Part shown: positions 42,052 to 53,795 of the stretch, piece by piece
Position numbering within the stretch: position 1 is the first letter of the stretch
Layout: each line of letters starts with the position of its first letter
Assembly: GCA_037127255.1 (NCBI GenBank)
Contig: JBANSL010000009.1
Location: 28,092,475 to 28,156,474 of the forward strand
Direction: 5' to 3'
DNA: 64,000 bases
From: Persicaria tinctoria
Lineage: Eukaryota; Streptophyta; Magnoliopsida; Caryophyllales; Polygonaceae
Made by a program: the position numbers and the translations under genes
The notes under the pieces: model-generated
What the model saw: only the letters and a program-made list of their open reading frames with translations
Told to the model about the DNA's origin: nothing
Databases searched by the model: none

Positions 42052-44441
42052 TCTAAAGACCGAAAATTTTAATTATGATTAATTAAGATTTAATTAATTT
42101 CCGAGGGATAATTCAATCAATTATCCTTCTTTTGACGATTTTGAAAACCCGAAAAAAATTTAATTTTTTTTGATGACATATTTTATATGGAAAGAGGATT
42201 AAGTTTCCAATCTATTAGAATTCGTATGATAATTTTCCGATAAATATTAGAGAGGCAAAAGTCTTGTCATCCGTTTATTTCGTTAATTTTCATAACTTGT
42301 CGCGACATTTCAGGACGTTGTTTTAACATTAAATTTCCACCCAAACCACCCCATTTCAGCCCTTTATATGATCAAATATGAGCTATATGTTTTTGCATTA
42401 AACAAATAGAAGCAAGTTGGATGAATAACTTGTTCTTATTTGGCCACTATTCTACCTAAGCCTTACCAACTCCTTGACCAACTTTGGCTTCACCTTTTGG
42501 CTCTCTTAAAGCCACATTTCTGGCCTCATTCAGCCACTCCACACGCCAAAAATCAGAGAGGAAAGGAGAAGGAAAGAAAGAAAAAGAAAGAGAGAGCAAG
42601 TTTGCCTTAGCAACCTTGCCACCTTCAAACACACATAACTCACTCCTCCCTCAACCAAATTGGCTGATACTCAAAGCCAAATCACCACAAAAGAGAGGCC
42701 TTTCCAGCCATAGTGAGTTCACAAAAATCCAGTCCCAAAAAGCTGCCCGGTGAGGCCCATTTCTGAGCCAACTGTGTCGAGCCCTTTGTGTTCTTGAGGT
42801 TTTCAAGTGTGTTTGGGTGAGTCTTGGTTTCCTCCCCTTCAAATATGATTTTATACTTGTTTTAAAACTAATTTTGAAGGTTTTTGTCTAAGACTTCCAT
42901 TTATGTTTTGGTTTGGATTTGTCAAAAATGCTAGGTGTTTGGCGCAAGGTCCCGGGAAGCTTGGAGGGGTAATTTGGTCTTTTTCGAGAGAGCTTCGAGG
43001 GTAATCTCTCGTCCACCTTTTCCTCTGTATATTATGAGCCTTATGTGTAAATTAAGTCTTAGGAAGTGGAGCCTCTATGTGTTTTTGGTTGCGTTTTGTA
43101 GCAAACATAAAAAAAAACAAAATGGATATATATTCCTCTGTAATTTGGACTTTTTTTTTTCCAATCCAACGGTCTGATTCGGTTGAAATCTTAATATGAT
43201 GTTCATGGAAATGTTATCTAACTTACCTTCAAAAATTACGGCAATCCAACGATTGGATCAAGATTTATTATAATTTTAGTAACCAGTGTTTATAATGACT
43301 CGATTAAAAAACTTGGTTAAGGGAATGCTAAGAATATGGTTAAATATATGATGGCAAAACCGAAACTTAGAGCATATAAAATACAGAAATGAAGTATACC
43401 CATAACTTGGCTTATGATCCGATAAGAAGAAAATCTATTATGTGATAATACGATATAGATTATAACTGGTTAAGTCCGGATCACTTAACCAAAGTGCGTA
43501 ATCTATAGAATCGTGAACCTCATATGGATGTATGTTGATTATTAGGTTGGGTACCATGCATTAGAATAACACCTAATGAAAGCTTAATGAAATTAATAGG
43601 CTCTTGTTTATTGGATCCTTGGTTGTGCACTTTATTGCTTGCTTATTCTCCGGACTCCAAGTAAGTCCCCTAGACTTACTCATGATGGATTTATGTGATA
43701 CTCTTTGTCTTATCGAGAGTCTTCATGCATCACGCGACCTAGTAACATGTTTAGGAATATAAACTGGTAATATGACGTAGGATGAACTTAGTAAATCCAA
43801 TAATTCATATGTATGCTATGTGTCTATGGTAGGGCGGCCGTCAAAATCTGAATAAATGACTTATACTCGATGGAACAAGAATGAAATGATGAAAGACTTA
43901 TGATGAGAAAGAATTAGTATGTTTGAGAAGGATGAGTACGTTTGAGAAGATATTATGATATGATGGTGATGATGATGATGATGATGATTATGATGATGAT
44001 ACGGGTCCTTGTGTGTTTATTTCGCATCTATATATATCTATACACTTGCTTATGTGCTGCATTTTAACATTCATGTAGTTTAAGTATGCCTCTTTATATG
44101 GCATTGAGTGTGCATATTTCCGATGATTGACCCCGATTTATTTCTTGTTTTTAGATTCAGATATCCCTTACCCGATATGACTTACTTATGTGAATGGTTG
44201 TTGGGACAGACCATTTGGATGATTAGAGTGAGAGAGGCGCTTGACAATCGTACTTTTTTTATCATACGTTTTATCGTTTTGACCCGGCGCGACCGTGGCG
44301 TTTTGTTGTATTTTTTATTTCCGCTTTTATTTCTATTCGAAACGTTTTCGCGATAGTCTAGGACAGGTAAAGCCTCCAACGGGCTTACGATCTTTTCGGG
44401 GTTCGCAATCCCCATCTTTTGAAAACTAAATCTTCCGCTTA
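42052..44441 (+). repeat. Chromovirus 5' LTR, first part
   Basis: AT-rich start (CGAAAATTTTAATTATG), a leader-like stretch with AGGAAAGGAGAAGGAAAGAAAG near 42562, a GATGAT microsatellite at 43965-44000, and a GACAGGTAAAGCCTCCAACGG region near 44362. Breaks off where the Sirevirus LTR remnant begins. No separate gene is seen. Confidence 0.72.
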
Positions 44442-44702
44442 AATGATGGAAGAACCCTAGGCGGGGACGTAGGCCAAGTTCGTGCTGAACCTCGTAAACA
44501 ATTACTCGTGTCCTTTACTTATTGCTTTACCTTATTTCCGCACTTGGTTCGATTGTCTAACTTTGTGATTCAGGTTTAATCTCAAAGGGTTTTATACGAG
44601 CTCCAAAAGTCTTGAGACTTTCTGCGAAAAAAGGGCATACTCTATTCAACCCCCCTTCTAGAGTATTTCTATATTACATTGTTTTATATTATCGAACCTT
44701 CA
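44442..44702 (+). repeat. 5' LTR remnant of copia-S2
   Basis: Starts at TGGAAGAACCCTAGGCGGGG and runs to CGAACCTTCA before the PBS. The same TGGAAGAACCC...GGCCAAGTTC stretch (about 35 bases) is at 54536-54571 in the 3' LTR, after which the two diverge. The first 740 bases expected from the 3' LTR are absent. Confidence 0.75.
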
Positions 44703-44722
44703 ATTGGTATCAGAGCTTTACT

Positions 44723-45713
44723 TAGGGTTGGCACGGTACGATACCGTGGGAAAATTTAGATTACCACGTACCGTATCGATGTCATTCGGTATGTAAATTT
44801 ACATACCACGTACCAACCGAAGTTGTCGGTAACCGACATTCTTGGTACCGAAAGTGTCGGTTACCGAAGCTTTGGTACCGTGGTTACCATGGTTAGACAA
44901 AATCAAAAATAAAATGAACAATTCACAATTCAACAATTTCTTCCCTGATTTCTCTAGTTAACAGTTCAAGTTCAAGTTCTTAACATAAATCACTAAATCA
45001 GAACAAAATCAAAACAATTGAAGGACTCCAGGAGGTCTACACTCAGATCCGACTAGATTGATGCGAGACGCTCAGATCCGTCTGGTTTGAAGCGAGAGCA
45101 CTGGAGATCCGTCTGGTTTGAAGCGAGAGCACTGGAGATCCGATTGGTTTGAAGCAAGAGCACTGGAGATCCGACTGGTTTGAAGAGAGAGCACCGGATA
45201 TGGACTGGTTTGAAGCGAGATCGAAATGAAATCTCAGATTGTGAGAGATGCGAGATTGAAGGGAGATCGATTGATTGAAGACTTACAGGTGCGGCCCGAG
45301 ACTTGAGAGAGCCTTGTTCTGTGTCGGCAGTGGACCGTAGATGGAGAGCACCGGAGATTCAGGTAGAAGCGGCCGCTACTTGAGCGCCAGGGATGGGCGG
45401 CGGGTTCTATTTGTGAAGAAGAAACCTAAAGATTGAAGCGGCAGGGATGAGCGCTATGTTTTGTTTAGAAACAAATAAAAGTAAGTAGATATCAGAGGGG
45501 GGTAGGAAATTAGGGATTTAGGAATTATATATATATATATATATTCGGTACCACGGTATTTGGATCTCCATTACCGTGTACCGTACCGACTCTAGTTGGT
45601 ACCGAAGTTTCGGTTACCGATTCCTTCGGTTACCGACTACGTGGTACCAAAATCCTGTTGGTACGGTTGGTAAACAGTTGGTACGGTAATTTCTGTACCA
45701 CCAGCCAACCCTA
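44723..45713. mobile_element. Non-autonomous hAT element, 991 bp
   Basis: Ends TAGGGTTGGC and GCCAACCCTA are inverted repeats. The 8-bp TSD is GCTTTACT (44715-44722 and 45714-45721); its first two bases are the last two of the copia-S2 PBS. GGTACCG/CGGTACC words are dense in both subterminal zones. A 31-base tandem repeat (GATCCGTCTGGTTTGAAGCG unit) fills 45075-45226. There is no transposase. Confidence 0.92.
45075..45226. repeat. 31-bp tandem repeat inside the hAT
   Basis: Copies start at 45075, 45106, 45137, 45168 and (degenerate) about 45199. The unit reads GATCCGTCTGGTTTGAAGCG, AGAGCACTGGA. Confidence 0.88.
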
Positions 45714-45759
45714 GCTTTACTCACTGTTTTTTATCTAACAATCTTGTGAGTTTTCGATC

Positions 45760-46441
45760 ATGTCTCGTGAAGCAAGCGGAGGATTTGCACAGGGAAGGTC
45801 CACAAGCAGACCGCCACTCTTTGTAGGAAACAACTTTTTCCACTGGAGATCTTTGATGAAGATGTTCATCATAGACCAAGATCTAGAGCTTTGGAACATT
45901 ATAGAGAATGGTCGGAAGATTCCAGAGAAAGATGGACCAAATGATACCAAAGTTGCAAAGAAGGAGTCTGAATACAACCAAGCAGATCTTGAAACCATCT
46001 CCAAAAACTACAGGGCTATTAACTTACTTTATTGTGGTCTTAGCACTGATGAGTTTAACCGTATTTCATCTTGTAGGTCAGCTAAAGAGATTTGGGACAA
46101 ATTGGTCGTCACCTATGAAGGAACGAGCCAAGTGAAAGACATCAAGATCAGCATCTTCCTTAGAAAGTATGAGCTCTTCAAGATGAAGTTTGATGAGTCA
46201 ATCAAGGCCATGTTCACACGATTCACATAAATCACCAACAACCTTGACTCTCTTGACAAGAGCTTTACCAACGTTGAGAAAGTGAGGAAGATACTGAGGT
46301 GCCTCCCAAAAGAGAAATGGGGTCCGAAAGTAACAGCTATAGAGGAAGCACATGACCTCACCACTCTACCCCTTGATGACCTTCTTGGGAAGCTGATCAC
46401 GCATGAGATGATCCTTAATGAAGACGATGGAGAACTTCCAG
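45760..46441 (+). pseudogene. copia-S2 gag, deleted after the capsid domain
   Basis: Starts MSREASGGFAQGRSTSRPP and holds the UBN2-type capsid. A TAA at 46228-46230 replaces a Glu codon present in copia-S1. The frame continues in the same register to AATGAAGACGATGGA (46437), where about 1.34 kb found in copia-S1 (6247-7583: both zinc knuckles, coiled coil, protease) is missing. A filler of about 15 bases bridges the gap. Confidence 0.88.
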
Positions 46442-47760
46442 CACAATGTCAGATTTAACAAGAAAAGATGTATAGTGTGCAGAGAAGATACAGGTGAAGT
46501 TATATTAAATGCATATCGGTACAACAACATATACGTCGTAAACGCTGATCAAGTGGCACAAGGAAGCTTAACCTGTCTAAAGGCTTTGACGGACGATCCA
46601 AAGCTCTGGCACAGAAGACTCGGTCATGTGAGTCCACATACACTACAAAAGCTTGTGTCCAAAGGGCTTGTAAGAGGGCTACCTGAGATGGACTTCAAAG
46701 GTATTGATATGTGCAATGCATGCACACGAGGTAAACAAACACGTAGCTCTTTCAAACCCAAAATGGTTGTAAGTTCTTCTAGACCCCTTGAACTTTTACA
46801 TATGGATTTATGTGGTCCTATGCGAGTCAAATCTCCCAATGGTAAAAAGTACATGCTAGTTGTTGTTGATGATTTTTCTAGATATACTTGGGTTGCATTT
46901 TTAAAAGAAAAATCAGAGGCCTTATTTGAGTTTTTAAAACTTTATAAGGAGTTGCAAACTTTAAGAAACGAGCCCATAGTGTCAATTCGGAGTGATCATG
47001 GTAGGTAGTTTGATCAACTTCAGTTTGATTTATTTTGTGATAAATATGACATCGCCCATAACTTTTCTGCTCCTAGGACACCTCAACAAAACGGGGTTGT
47101 GGAACGCAAGAACCGCACCTTAGAGGATATGGCCAGGACTATGCTCTTAGAAAATGCATTACCTAAAACCTATTGGGCTGAAGTTGTTAACACAACTAAC
47201 TATATTTTAAGTCGTTGTCTTATTCGTTCCATCTTAAAGAAAACTCCTTATGAACTTTTCAAAGGCCGCAAACCACTTATATCTTACTTTAAACCCTTTG
47301 GTTGTACATGTTTTGTTCATAACAATGGAAAAGATAAACTTGGGAAATTTGATGCGCGTAGTGATGAAGGTATATTTCTTGGCTACTCCACGAGTAGCAA
47401 AGCTTATAGAATCTTCAATAAAAGGACCCAGGTAGTTGAAGAAAGTATACGTGTTATTTTTTATGAATGCAATGACGGTGCTTTGAGTGAAAGTGTTGCA
47501 GATATAGATCTTAACATCCATGAAGAGAACGAGGAAGGTGATGATGCTGCTACCAAGAACACAGAGAAGAGGAACATGCAGGAACCGATTCTTAACACTG
47601 AAGAATTGGCCCAAGGTGTTGAAGATTCGTCCAAAGCCCTTGGTGTCCAATCCAACAGTGTTGAGATGTCAGAAACTGTTGTAACTGAACCTAACAGGAG
47701 CACCGAGTCAGATGTACTACAAGTCTATCCTACTGATGTGACGAATCAATGAGCTGAGAC
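46442..47760 (+). pseudogene. copia-S2 GAG-pre-integrase and integrase
   Basis: Contains LWHRRLGHVSPHTLQK, CNACTRGKQTRSSF, catalytic Asp in LLHMDLCGPMRV, Asp in IRSDHGR and Glu in GVVERKNRTLEDM. Two stops differ from copia-S1 by one base each: TAG at 47006 (Glu expected) and TGA at 47750 (Gly expected). The core is otherwise continuous, unlike copia-S1 where several frameshifts occur. Confidence 0.88.
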
Positions 47761-49426
47761 TAGCAAAAGGAAATTCAAATACTCCTCATCACACTCATTA
47801 AAGGATATCATTTCTGACCCTACTTCTAGTGTTCAAACTCGTTCTAAACTTAAAGATCTTTGTGCTTTTCACGCGTTTGTTTCTCTTATTGAGCCAAAGA
47901 AGGTAGATAAGGCACTTCAGGAGCCAGACTGGATCATTGCTATGCAAAGTGAGCTTAACGAATTTGAAAGGAACAAAGTATGGACCTTGAAGCCTAGGCC
48001 AAAGCATCAATCAGTCATTGGCACACGATGGGTATTTCGAATCAAGCTAGATGAGAATGGTAAGATTGTGAGGAACAAGGCAAGGCTTGTTGCTCAAGGC
48101 TACAATCAAGAGGAAGGTATTGACTACGAGGAGACCTTTGCTCCCGTAGCCAGGCTTGAAGCTATTCGCATTCTATTAGCATTTGCATCTTTTATGAGCA
48201 TAAAGTTATATCAAATAGATGTCAAGTGTGCTTTTCTCAATGGTTTCTTAGAGGAAGAAGTATATGTGGCTCAACCCCCAGGTTTTGAAAGTTTTGAATT
48301 TCCCAATCATGTTTATAAACTTGGCAAATCGCTTTATGGTTTGAAACAAGCCCCAAGAGCTTGGTATGAGCGCTTGTCAAAATATCTTTTAGAAAATGAT
48401 TTTAAAAGGGGGTTGATCGACAAGACTCTTTTTATCAAAACCAAAGGAAAGGACATTTTGGTTATTCAAATTTATGTTGATGATATATTATTTGGTGCTA
48501 CTAACACATCTTTGTGCAAGGACTTTTCTGACATCATGTGAAGTGAATTCGAGATGAGCTTGATGGGTGAACTCAACTTCTTTTTGGGATTACAAGTTCA
48601 TCAATCCAAGAAAGGGATCTTTGTCAACCAAAGCAAGTACACTAAGGATCTCTTGAAGAAGTTCAAAATGGATCAATCCAAAGCAGCCAAGACTCCCATG
48701 AGCTCAACATTGTCTCTAGATCAAGACAAGACTGGGAAAAGTGTCAATCAAAAGGAGTATCGAGGAATGATTGGATCTTTATTATATCTCACGGCTAGTA
48801 GACCTGACATCATGTTTAGTGTTTGCATGTGTGCTAGGTTTCAAGCTGATCCTAAAGAATCTCACCTCGTGGTTGTGAAGAGGATCTTTCGATATCTCAA
48901 TGGCACTAAGGAGCTTGGACTATGGTACCCAAAGCAAAAGGATTTCACTTTAATTGGATATTCTGATGTAGATTTTGCAGGCTATAAGGTGGATAGGAAG
49001 AGCACATCAGGATGTTGCCAATTCTTAGGAGCATCTTTGATTAGTTGGCACTCAAAGAAGCAAAACTCAGTTGCTCTATCCACTGCAGAAGCCGAATACA
49101 TTGCAGTTGGAGCCTGTTGCTCCCAAATCCTTTGGATAGCTCAATAAATGCGAGATCTTGGCATCAACCTCAAAGGTATTCCTATTAAGTGTGACAATAC
49201 AAGTGCCATATCCATCACTAAGAATCCTGTTCAGCATTTAAGGACCAAACATATTGATGTAAGGCATCATTTCATTAGAGACCATGTTGAAAAAGGTGAT
49301 GTGTCCATTTCGTTTATTTCAACTGATTATCAATGGGCTGACATTTTTACTAAGCCTTTGGCAGAGGACAGGTTCACTTTCATAAGACAAGAGATTGGGA
49401 TGCTTAACAAGGATGCACTTTCGTAG
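47761..49426 (+). pseudogene. copia-S2 reverse transcriptase and RNase H
   Basis: RT motifs are intact: [45 protein letters not shown], the catalytic box IYVDDILFG (about 48470-48495) and LGLQVHQSKKGIFV. RNase H has GYSDVDFAGYKVDRKSTSG, ALSTAEAEYIAVG and ISFISTDYQWADIFTKPLA near the end. Two single-base stops (TGA at about 48539, TAA at about 49145) interrupt it. The stop at 49424-49426 precedes GTAGGGGGAGCATTC, a polypurine-type tract. Confidence 0.9.
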
Positions 49427-49899
49427 GGGGAGCATTCTCTTTACGAAAGATAAATTCTACTTAGTGTCAAGACCCTTGAGAACTATGTCAAGGTGTGTGA
49501 ACTAAATGGTGGATTACATATATCGGATCATATATTTTTGGTTAATATCTTTTTAGATATTTAATCAATTAAATTTTTTTTTTCGATTTTCAAAATTGCC
49601 CATTTTAGTGATTTTCTTAACCGTTAAGATATTTTAATTTTGGAACTAAATCACTTGGTTTTTTAGTCTGATTTTAATGGGAACATTTGAATTTTGAATT
49701 GGAAACTCTTCAAATCTTGCAATGATATCATTACCCTCCCTTGGAACTCTAAACCCGTCCCATCACTCCATCACTTCTCTCTACTTATACCCACCTCTGT
49801 ACCCGATTTCTTCACACTCTCAAACTGATCCAAACCCTTTCGATTTCTCCTTCTTCAACCTCTCAACCTTTTTTAAAGAAATCCTAGCCGATTTCCTCC
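49427..49899 (+). other. Non-coding spacer between pol and third ORF of copia-S2
   Basis: Begins with the AGGGGGAGCATTC tract and has an AT-rich middle. The last 170 bases (CCATCACTCCATCACTTCTC and following) are pyrimidine-rich and leader-like, up to the ATG at 49900. A promoter or splice acceptor for the third ORF could lie here but none is certain. Confidence 0.4.
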
Positions 49900-49987
49900 A
49901 TGGCACCCAAAACAAAGAAAGCTGTCACACCCAAAAGATTTGGCGCCACCCCCAAGGGACGTCAGGCCACTGCTACCTCTCCCACAC

Positions 49988-51803
49988 TGATGTCTCCAAA
50001 GTAGCCATATTTTTATGCATATTTTAGTTCCATATTCTTTACATTTTGCATATTTCGGGTTGGGAATATGTCGAATTTATGTAGTATATGCTTATTTGTC
50101 AGAAATGGAGATCTACATAAGTTTCTGTTTAATATTGCAGAATATGGAAACATTTCGGGAGAAAACCAAGAAGCAAAGACGGAAGCAGCAAGTCTACTCG
50201 ATCTCGACTAAGTTCTCATCGACGTCGACAAGTGTCAAACCACATTCCCCGAGCCATGTCGAAGAGATGCTACTCGACAATGCCAGGCCAAGCCATGATC
50301 TACTCGAGATCGACAAGACCTTTGTCGAGATCGAGGAAGCCCAGGAGCCTGTGTCCGAGCAGATCGACAAGGGCTACCCGATACACCAAGTTGGCCAAGT
50401 CGATGACCCATTCCTACTCGATGTCGACTAGGGGTCCTCGAGATCGACGAGCGCCAGGATCCATGTCCGAGTCTGTCGAGGACCAGCTAGCCGAGACGAC
50501 GAAGCCGAGCCAGTCGACCAACTTTCCTACTCGAGATCGACAAGATCCTTGTCGAGATCGAGTAGACCTCTAGAGACGCGTTACGCGGTTTGACCAAATC
50601 TACTCGGTGTGCGATTCCTTGGGCTCGAAGTTTGCCGATTCTATCCAATCTATCAAGATACATCATGGAAGGAGAAGATCTATCCATTGAAGACATTTAG
50701 ATATATTTATATTTAATTTCCTTGTTGCTTTTATTTATCCTTAAGCATTTTAGATATAATTTTAGATATAGATAGAGATTTCTATCCTTGAGTAGCAAGG
50801 AATAGAAGGCTATACATAAAGCCCTAGGAGCTGGTTTTTCATTCATTTCAGTAGGAGAAGTAGTAGTAGAGAGAGAAAGTGAGGCCGAGTGGAGCAAAGG
50901 AGCGAGAGCAAGTTGGCTTTGTTCGGTTGTACTTTCTTCCGTTTGGTTTAATGCAAGTTTCCTTTCAATCAATGATGTATGAGTTTGCGATGAAGCGCGA
51001 GTAGTCCACCCACTTCTAGGGTTAGGACGAGCCCGACGATAGCCATGCGTGCCTGAGGTAAAAGATCCGACTTTTATCATGTTTTGAGCATCTACTACTT
51101 GTTTATGTGTTTATTACCCATCTAATGGAGATCCATGATAACAACTTGGATTGTAAACATAAAATCAGTAGAGACAATTATGGTTTCTTGAAAGAGTTGT
51201 CTAATTGTTGGAAAAGGCGAAAGCTTGTCCTTTGATGCAATTCACATGATTATCTGTTTATCTCTGCCTTATGCATGCTTGGTTATCGTTGTTGCAAACC
51301 CCAATCTTGGAAGCCTTTTACATTAAGTTTATTTCAAAGTCCCAAAGCATTTGCCTTTACTTTATTTCTTTGTTTCATTTTATTCTCTGTCTACTCGATC
51401 TAGACCAAGCCTGGTCGATCTTGAGTTACTGATTCTCGATCTAGCATCGTTGTAGCTTCTGTGTGCAGGTACTCGACAAGACAAGCCGAAGTCGACAAGA
51501 CCCTACTCGATATCGAGTAGCCCTGGTCGATATCGACGAGACCCTGTGCTTGCTGCAGCGCTGTGTTCGACTGTCCGATCTTCTATCGATTACCCTAGTC
51601 GAGATCGAGGACCCTGTTGTCAACTTCTGACCGTGAGATTTCTCCGTTGCCTAGGATCCGCTGACACGCTTCCTCGTGGATCGATCCTGACTTCCCGTGG
51701 CTGCATCAGGTGGAGGTCTAGTAATTATTTGCAAGGGACGGAATCTGGTTTGCTGTGATTTATTTATATTTAATTTTGCACACTCGATTTTCCTCCTACA
51801 ACA
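49988..51803 (+). mobile_element. Solo LTR C of the TCGA-hairpin family (1816 bp)
   Basis: Starts TGATGTCTCCAAAGTAGCC, ends CTCCTACAACA, with TSD CACAC (49983-49987 and 51804-51808). Block order is as in LTR A. No internal region remains, so it is a solo LTR from LTR-LTR recombination. A TATA-like CTATACATAAAGCCC is near 50811. Confidence 0.92.
50195..50575 (+). repeat. TCGA hairpin array of LTR C (upstream cluster)
   Basis: TACTCGA words start at 50195, 50301, 50415 and 50528 (106, 114, 113 bases apart). Each is paired within about 14 bases with a complementary TCGAGATCGA or TCGACGTCGA word. A second cluster (51390-51610) lies downstream of the TATA region, with CTACTCGATATCGAGTAG near 51504 as a strong palindrome. 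Confidence 0.83.
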
Positions 51804-53436
51804 CACACCTGAACCCGCTCCTCAAGCCATTGTCCAAACTGTTGTCCAGAGCACCATCCCTGAGAGCACGGCCACTGTTCCCAAAGGCTCTCAAAAGCGC
51901 TCTGCTAAGAAGCCTCTCAGTGCCAAACAGAAAGGGAAGAGAAAGATTTTGGCTGAGGAAGTGGATGAGGAAGAGGAGGAAGATGACCTCGATGCCATCC
52001 TGGAAAGAGATGTTGCCAAGGAAGCCGAGGAGGAAGCCCTGAAGAAGAAAAGGGCCGATGAGGAGGCCGAGCTTGCAAGGAAACTGGCAGAGGAGGAAGC
52101 GGAGAGGATTCGGAAGGAAGCCGAAGCCGAGGAGGTTCCATCCGAGGAGGAGCCTGAGGAAGACGAAGAAGAGCAAGAGGGATCTAGAGATGACAAGGAA
52201 GCTGAAGGAGATGAAGCGGGGTCCAGTGAGGACTCGGGGTCTGAGGAAGAGGAGGAAGAATCTCCCTCTCCTTCTCCTCCTCCCCCGTCTCCAAAGAAGC
52301 GGAAAGCCCCTGCTGCTGTCAAGCCTCCATCTCCCAAGCGCACCAGGAAGGGCACCCTCAGGAGTCTTGAAGCGCCTGTCAAGAGAGCTGCTCCTACTAT
52401 TGCTCGCAGGAAGAATGCCGACCCTCCTGCATATATCCAGGTAAATCAATCCTTGCCCTCCCCTTGGTTTCAAGATGCTGAGACTGCTGGTAAGTGGGTA
52501 GATGAGTTTCGAACTCGTAGGATTAGCTGTTCTGATTTTTTGGATTTTGAGTTCTTCGAAGCTTTGAAGTTACCCTGCATTGATCTTCTCAAAAAATCTC
52601 CAGCCTGGACCCATCTCAACCTTGAAATCGTCTACTACCCCCAGCTTACCCGTCGGTTTTACATTAACCTAAAAGCCAAAAACGACACCAATGGTTGGTC
52701 TTTGGAGTCTGTTGTCAAAGGGGTTAGAATCTCTCTCAACTCCATTGACTTTGCAGATTTCCTTGGCTTACCTAGCCCCGTTCCACCCTCTGAAATACAC
52801 CTCTCAAAAGAGAATTGCATCATCCTTGCACGAGCCAAGTACCTTCTACCCGAAGCATCCAACATCACCTCAAAGCAACTCACCCATTCATCCCTAACCC
52901 TTGAGGCAAAAATAATTTTCAACATCATTGTTCGATGCCTCTTACCCCGTCTTAACTCTGGCTCACTCCTTACTGACAATGTCATGGTCCTGCTCTACCG
53001 CGTCTTAAATGGAATTGATCTTGATTTGGCCAACACTATCCTTGGAACCATGGCTCATGCCAGAAAAGCTAGAAAAGGCTCTCCCCTCCCCTTTGCTACC
53101 CTTTTGACCCCTCTCTTCAAAGCTTCTGGAATTGATGTCAAAAATGAAGCACAACAGCGTCATATGGGTAAGTTCGACTCTAAGGGCCTTGAAAAGATTG
53201 GCATCACTCGGTCTCCCCAAGGGACCTTGAGTCTTGCCACTCCTTCAAAAGTCCTTCCCACTGCTTCAGCTTTCGATGAACGCATGGACAACCTAGAGTT
53301 GTGCTTGGAGGAAGTTCGCCTGGATATCAAGGAGCTGCAAAAGGAGTTTATGACGGAGATGAGCGGGATTTACAAGATGCTGCAAGGACTGTGGACGAGG
53401 CTCACTGATGATGTTGCTCCGGATGACGAAGCTTAA

Positions 53437-53795
53437 ACCCTACCCTACCCTATCCCGCTCCTGAACCTTGATACATTGCTGGTTTTTGGAAACTTTTTCA
53501 AAACTTTTGGTGACTATTTTGGTGACTGTTTTACCTCCTCCCTTTGTTGAAAGACAAAAAGGGGGAGATGATCTGTGGTCTTGTTTAGACTTTGAAAACC
53601 TATTTGCTTGAAGGTCCTGGAAGACCTTGGTTTTTGATTTTTTGGTTTTCGGTTGGATGGCTTTTGCATACTTTAAAATTTTTGATCCAACATTTGTCTA
53701 ACCCATGCAGGTACTTAGTCTGATCTCTCTTATATTATTTATGCTTGACTAAGTTGCAGGGATGCACAGGTTTTGTCTTTCATCAAGGGGGAGAT
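53437..53795 (+). promoter_or_regulatory. 3' untranslated part of copia-S2 with repeated polypurine tracts
   Basis: AAAAAGGGGGAGATGATC (53556-53573) and CATCAAGGGGGAGAT (53781-53795); the second is directly next to the LTR start TGATAACTCC. Both follow the words GTTGAAAGAC or TTGTCTTTC. Repeated copies of this tract are a known Sirevirus trait. Confidence 0.8.

Larger units (their letters stand above)
49900..53436 (+). pseudogene. Third ORF of copia-S2 (putative plant transposon protein domain), split by solo LTR C
   Basis: The start is the ATG at 49900 (MAPKTKKAVTPKRFGATPKG). LTR C inserts after 49987; skipping LTR C and the second TSD copy (51809 onward) keeps the frame, giving 571 codons with no internal stop seen. 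Order: basic N-terminus; acidic, charged coiled coil (about 51950-52230); Ser/Pro run and basic KKRKAP/KRTRKG; a folded part (about 52430-53080) with LTRRFYINLKAK and GVRISLNSIDFADFLGLP, resembling the putative plant transposon protein domain (PF20167-like); C-terminal coiled coil (LELCLEEVRLDIKELQKEF). No signal peptide or membrane segment. The place fits the env-like ORF of Sireviruses. An ATG in LTR C at 51697 opens the same frame but is secondary. Confidence 0.75.

Noticed and set aside
43965..44000. GATGAT repeat as a functional feature
   Set aside because: Simple microsatellite inside the chromovirus LTR.
51697..51808. ATG at 51697 as the natural start of the third ORF
   Set aside because: It lies inside solo LTR C; the original start is the ATG at 49900, since the frame is preserved across the LTR and TSD.
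51796..52473. Long minus-strand frames opposite the third ORF of copia-S2 (225 and 163 codons)
   Set aside because: They are antisense shadows of the Glu/Lys-rich coiled-coil region, giving low-complexity Ser or Leu/Arg strings.
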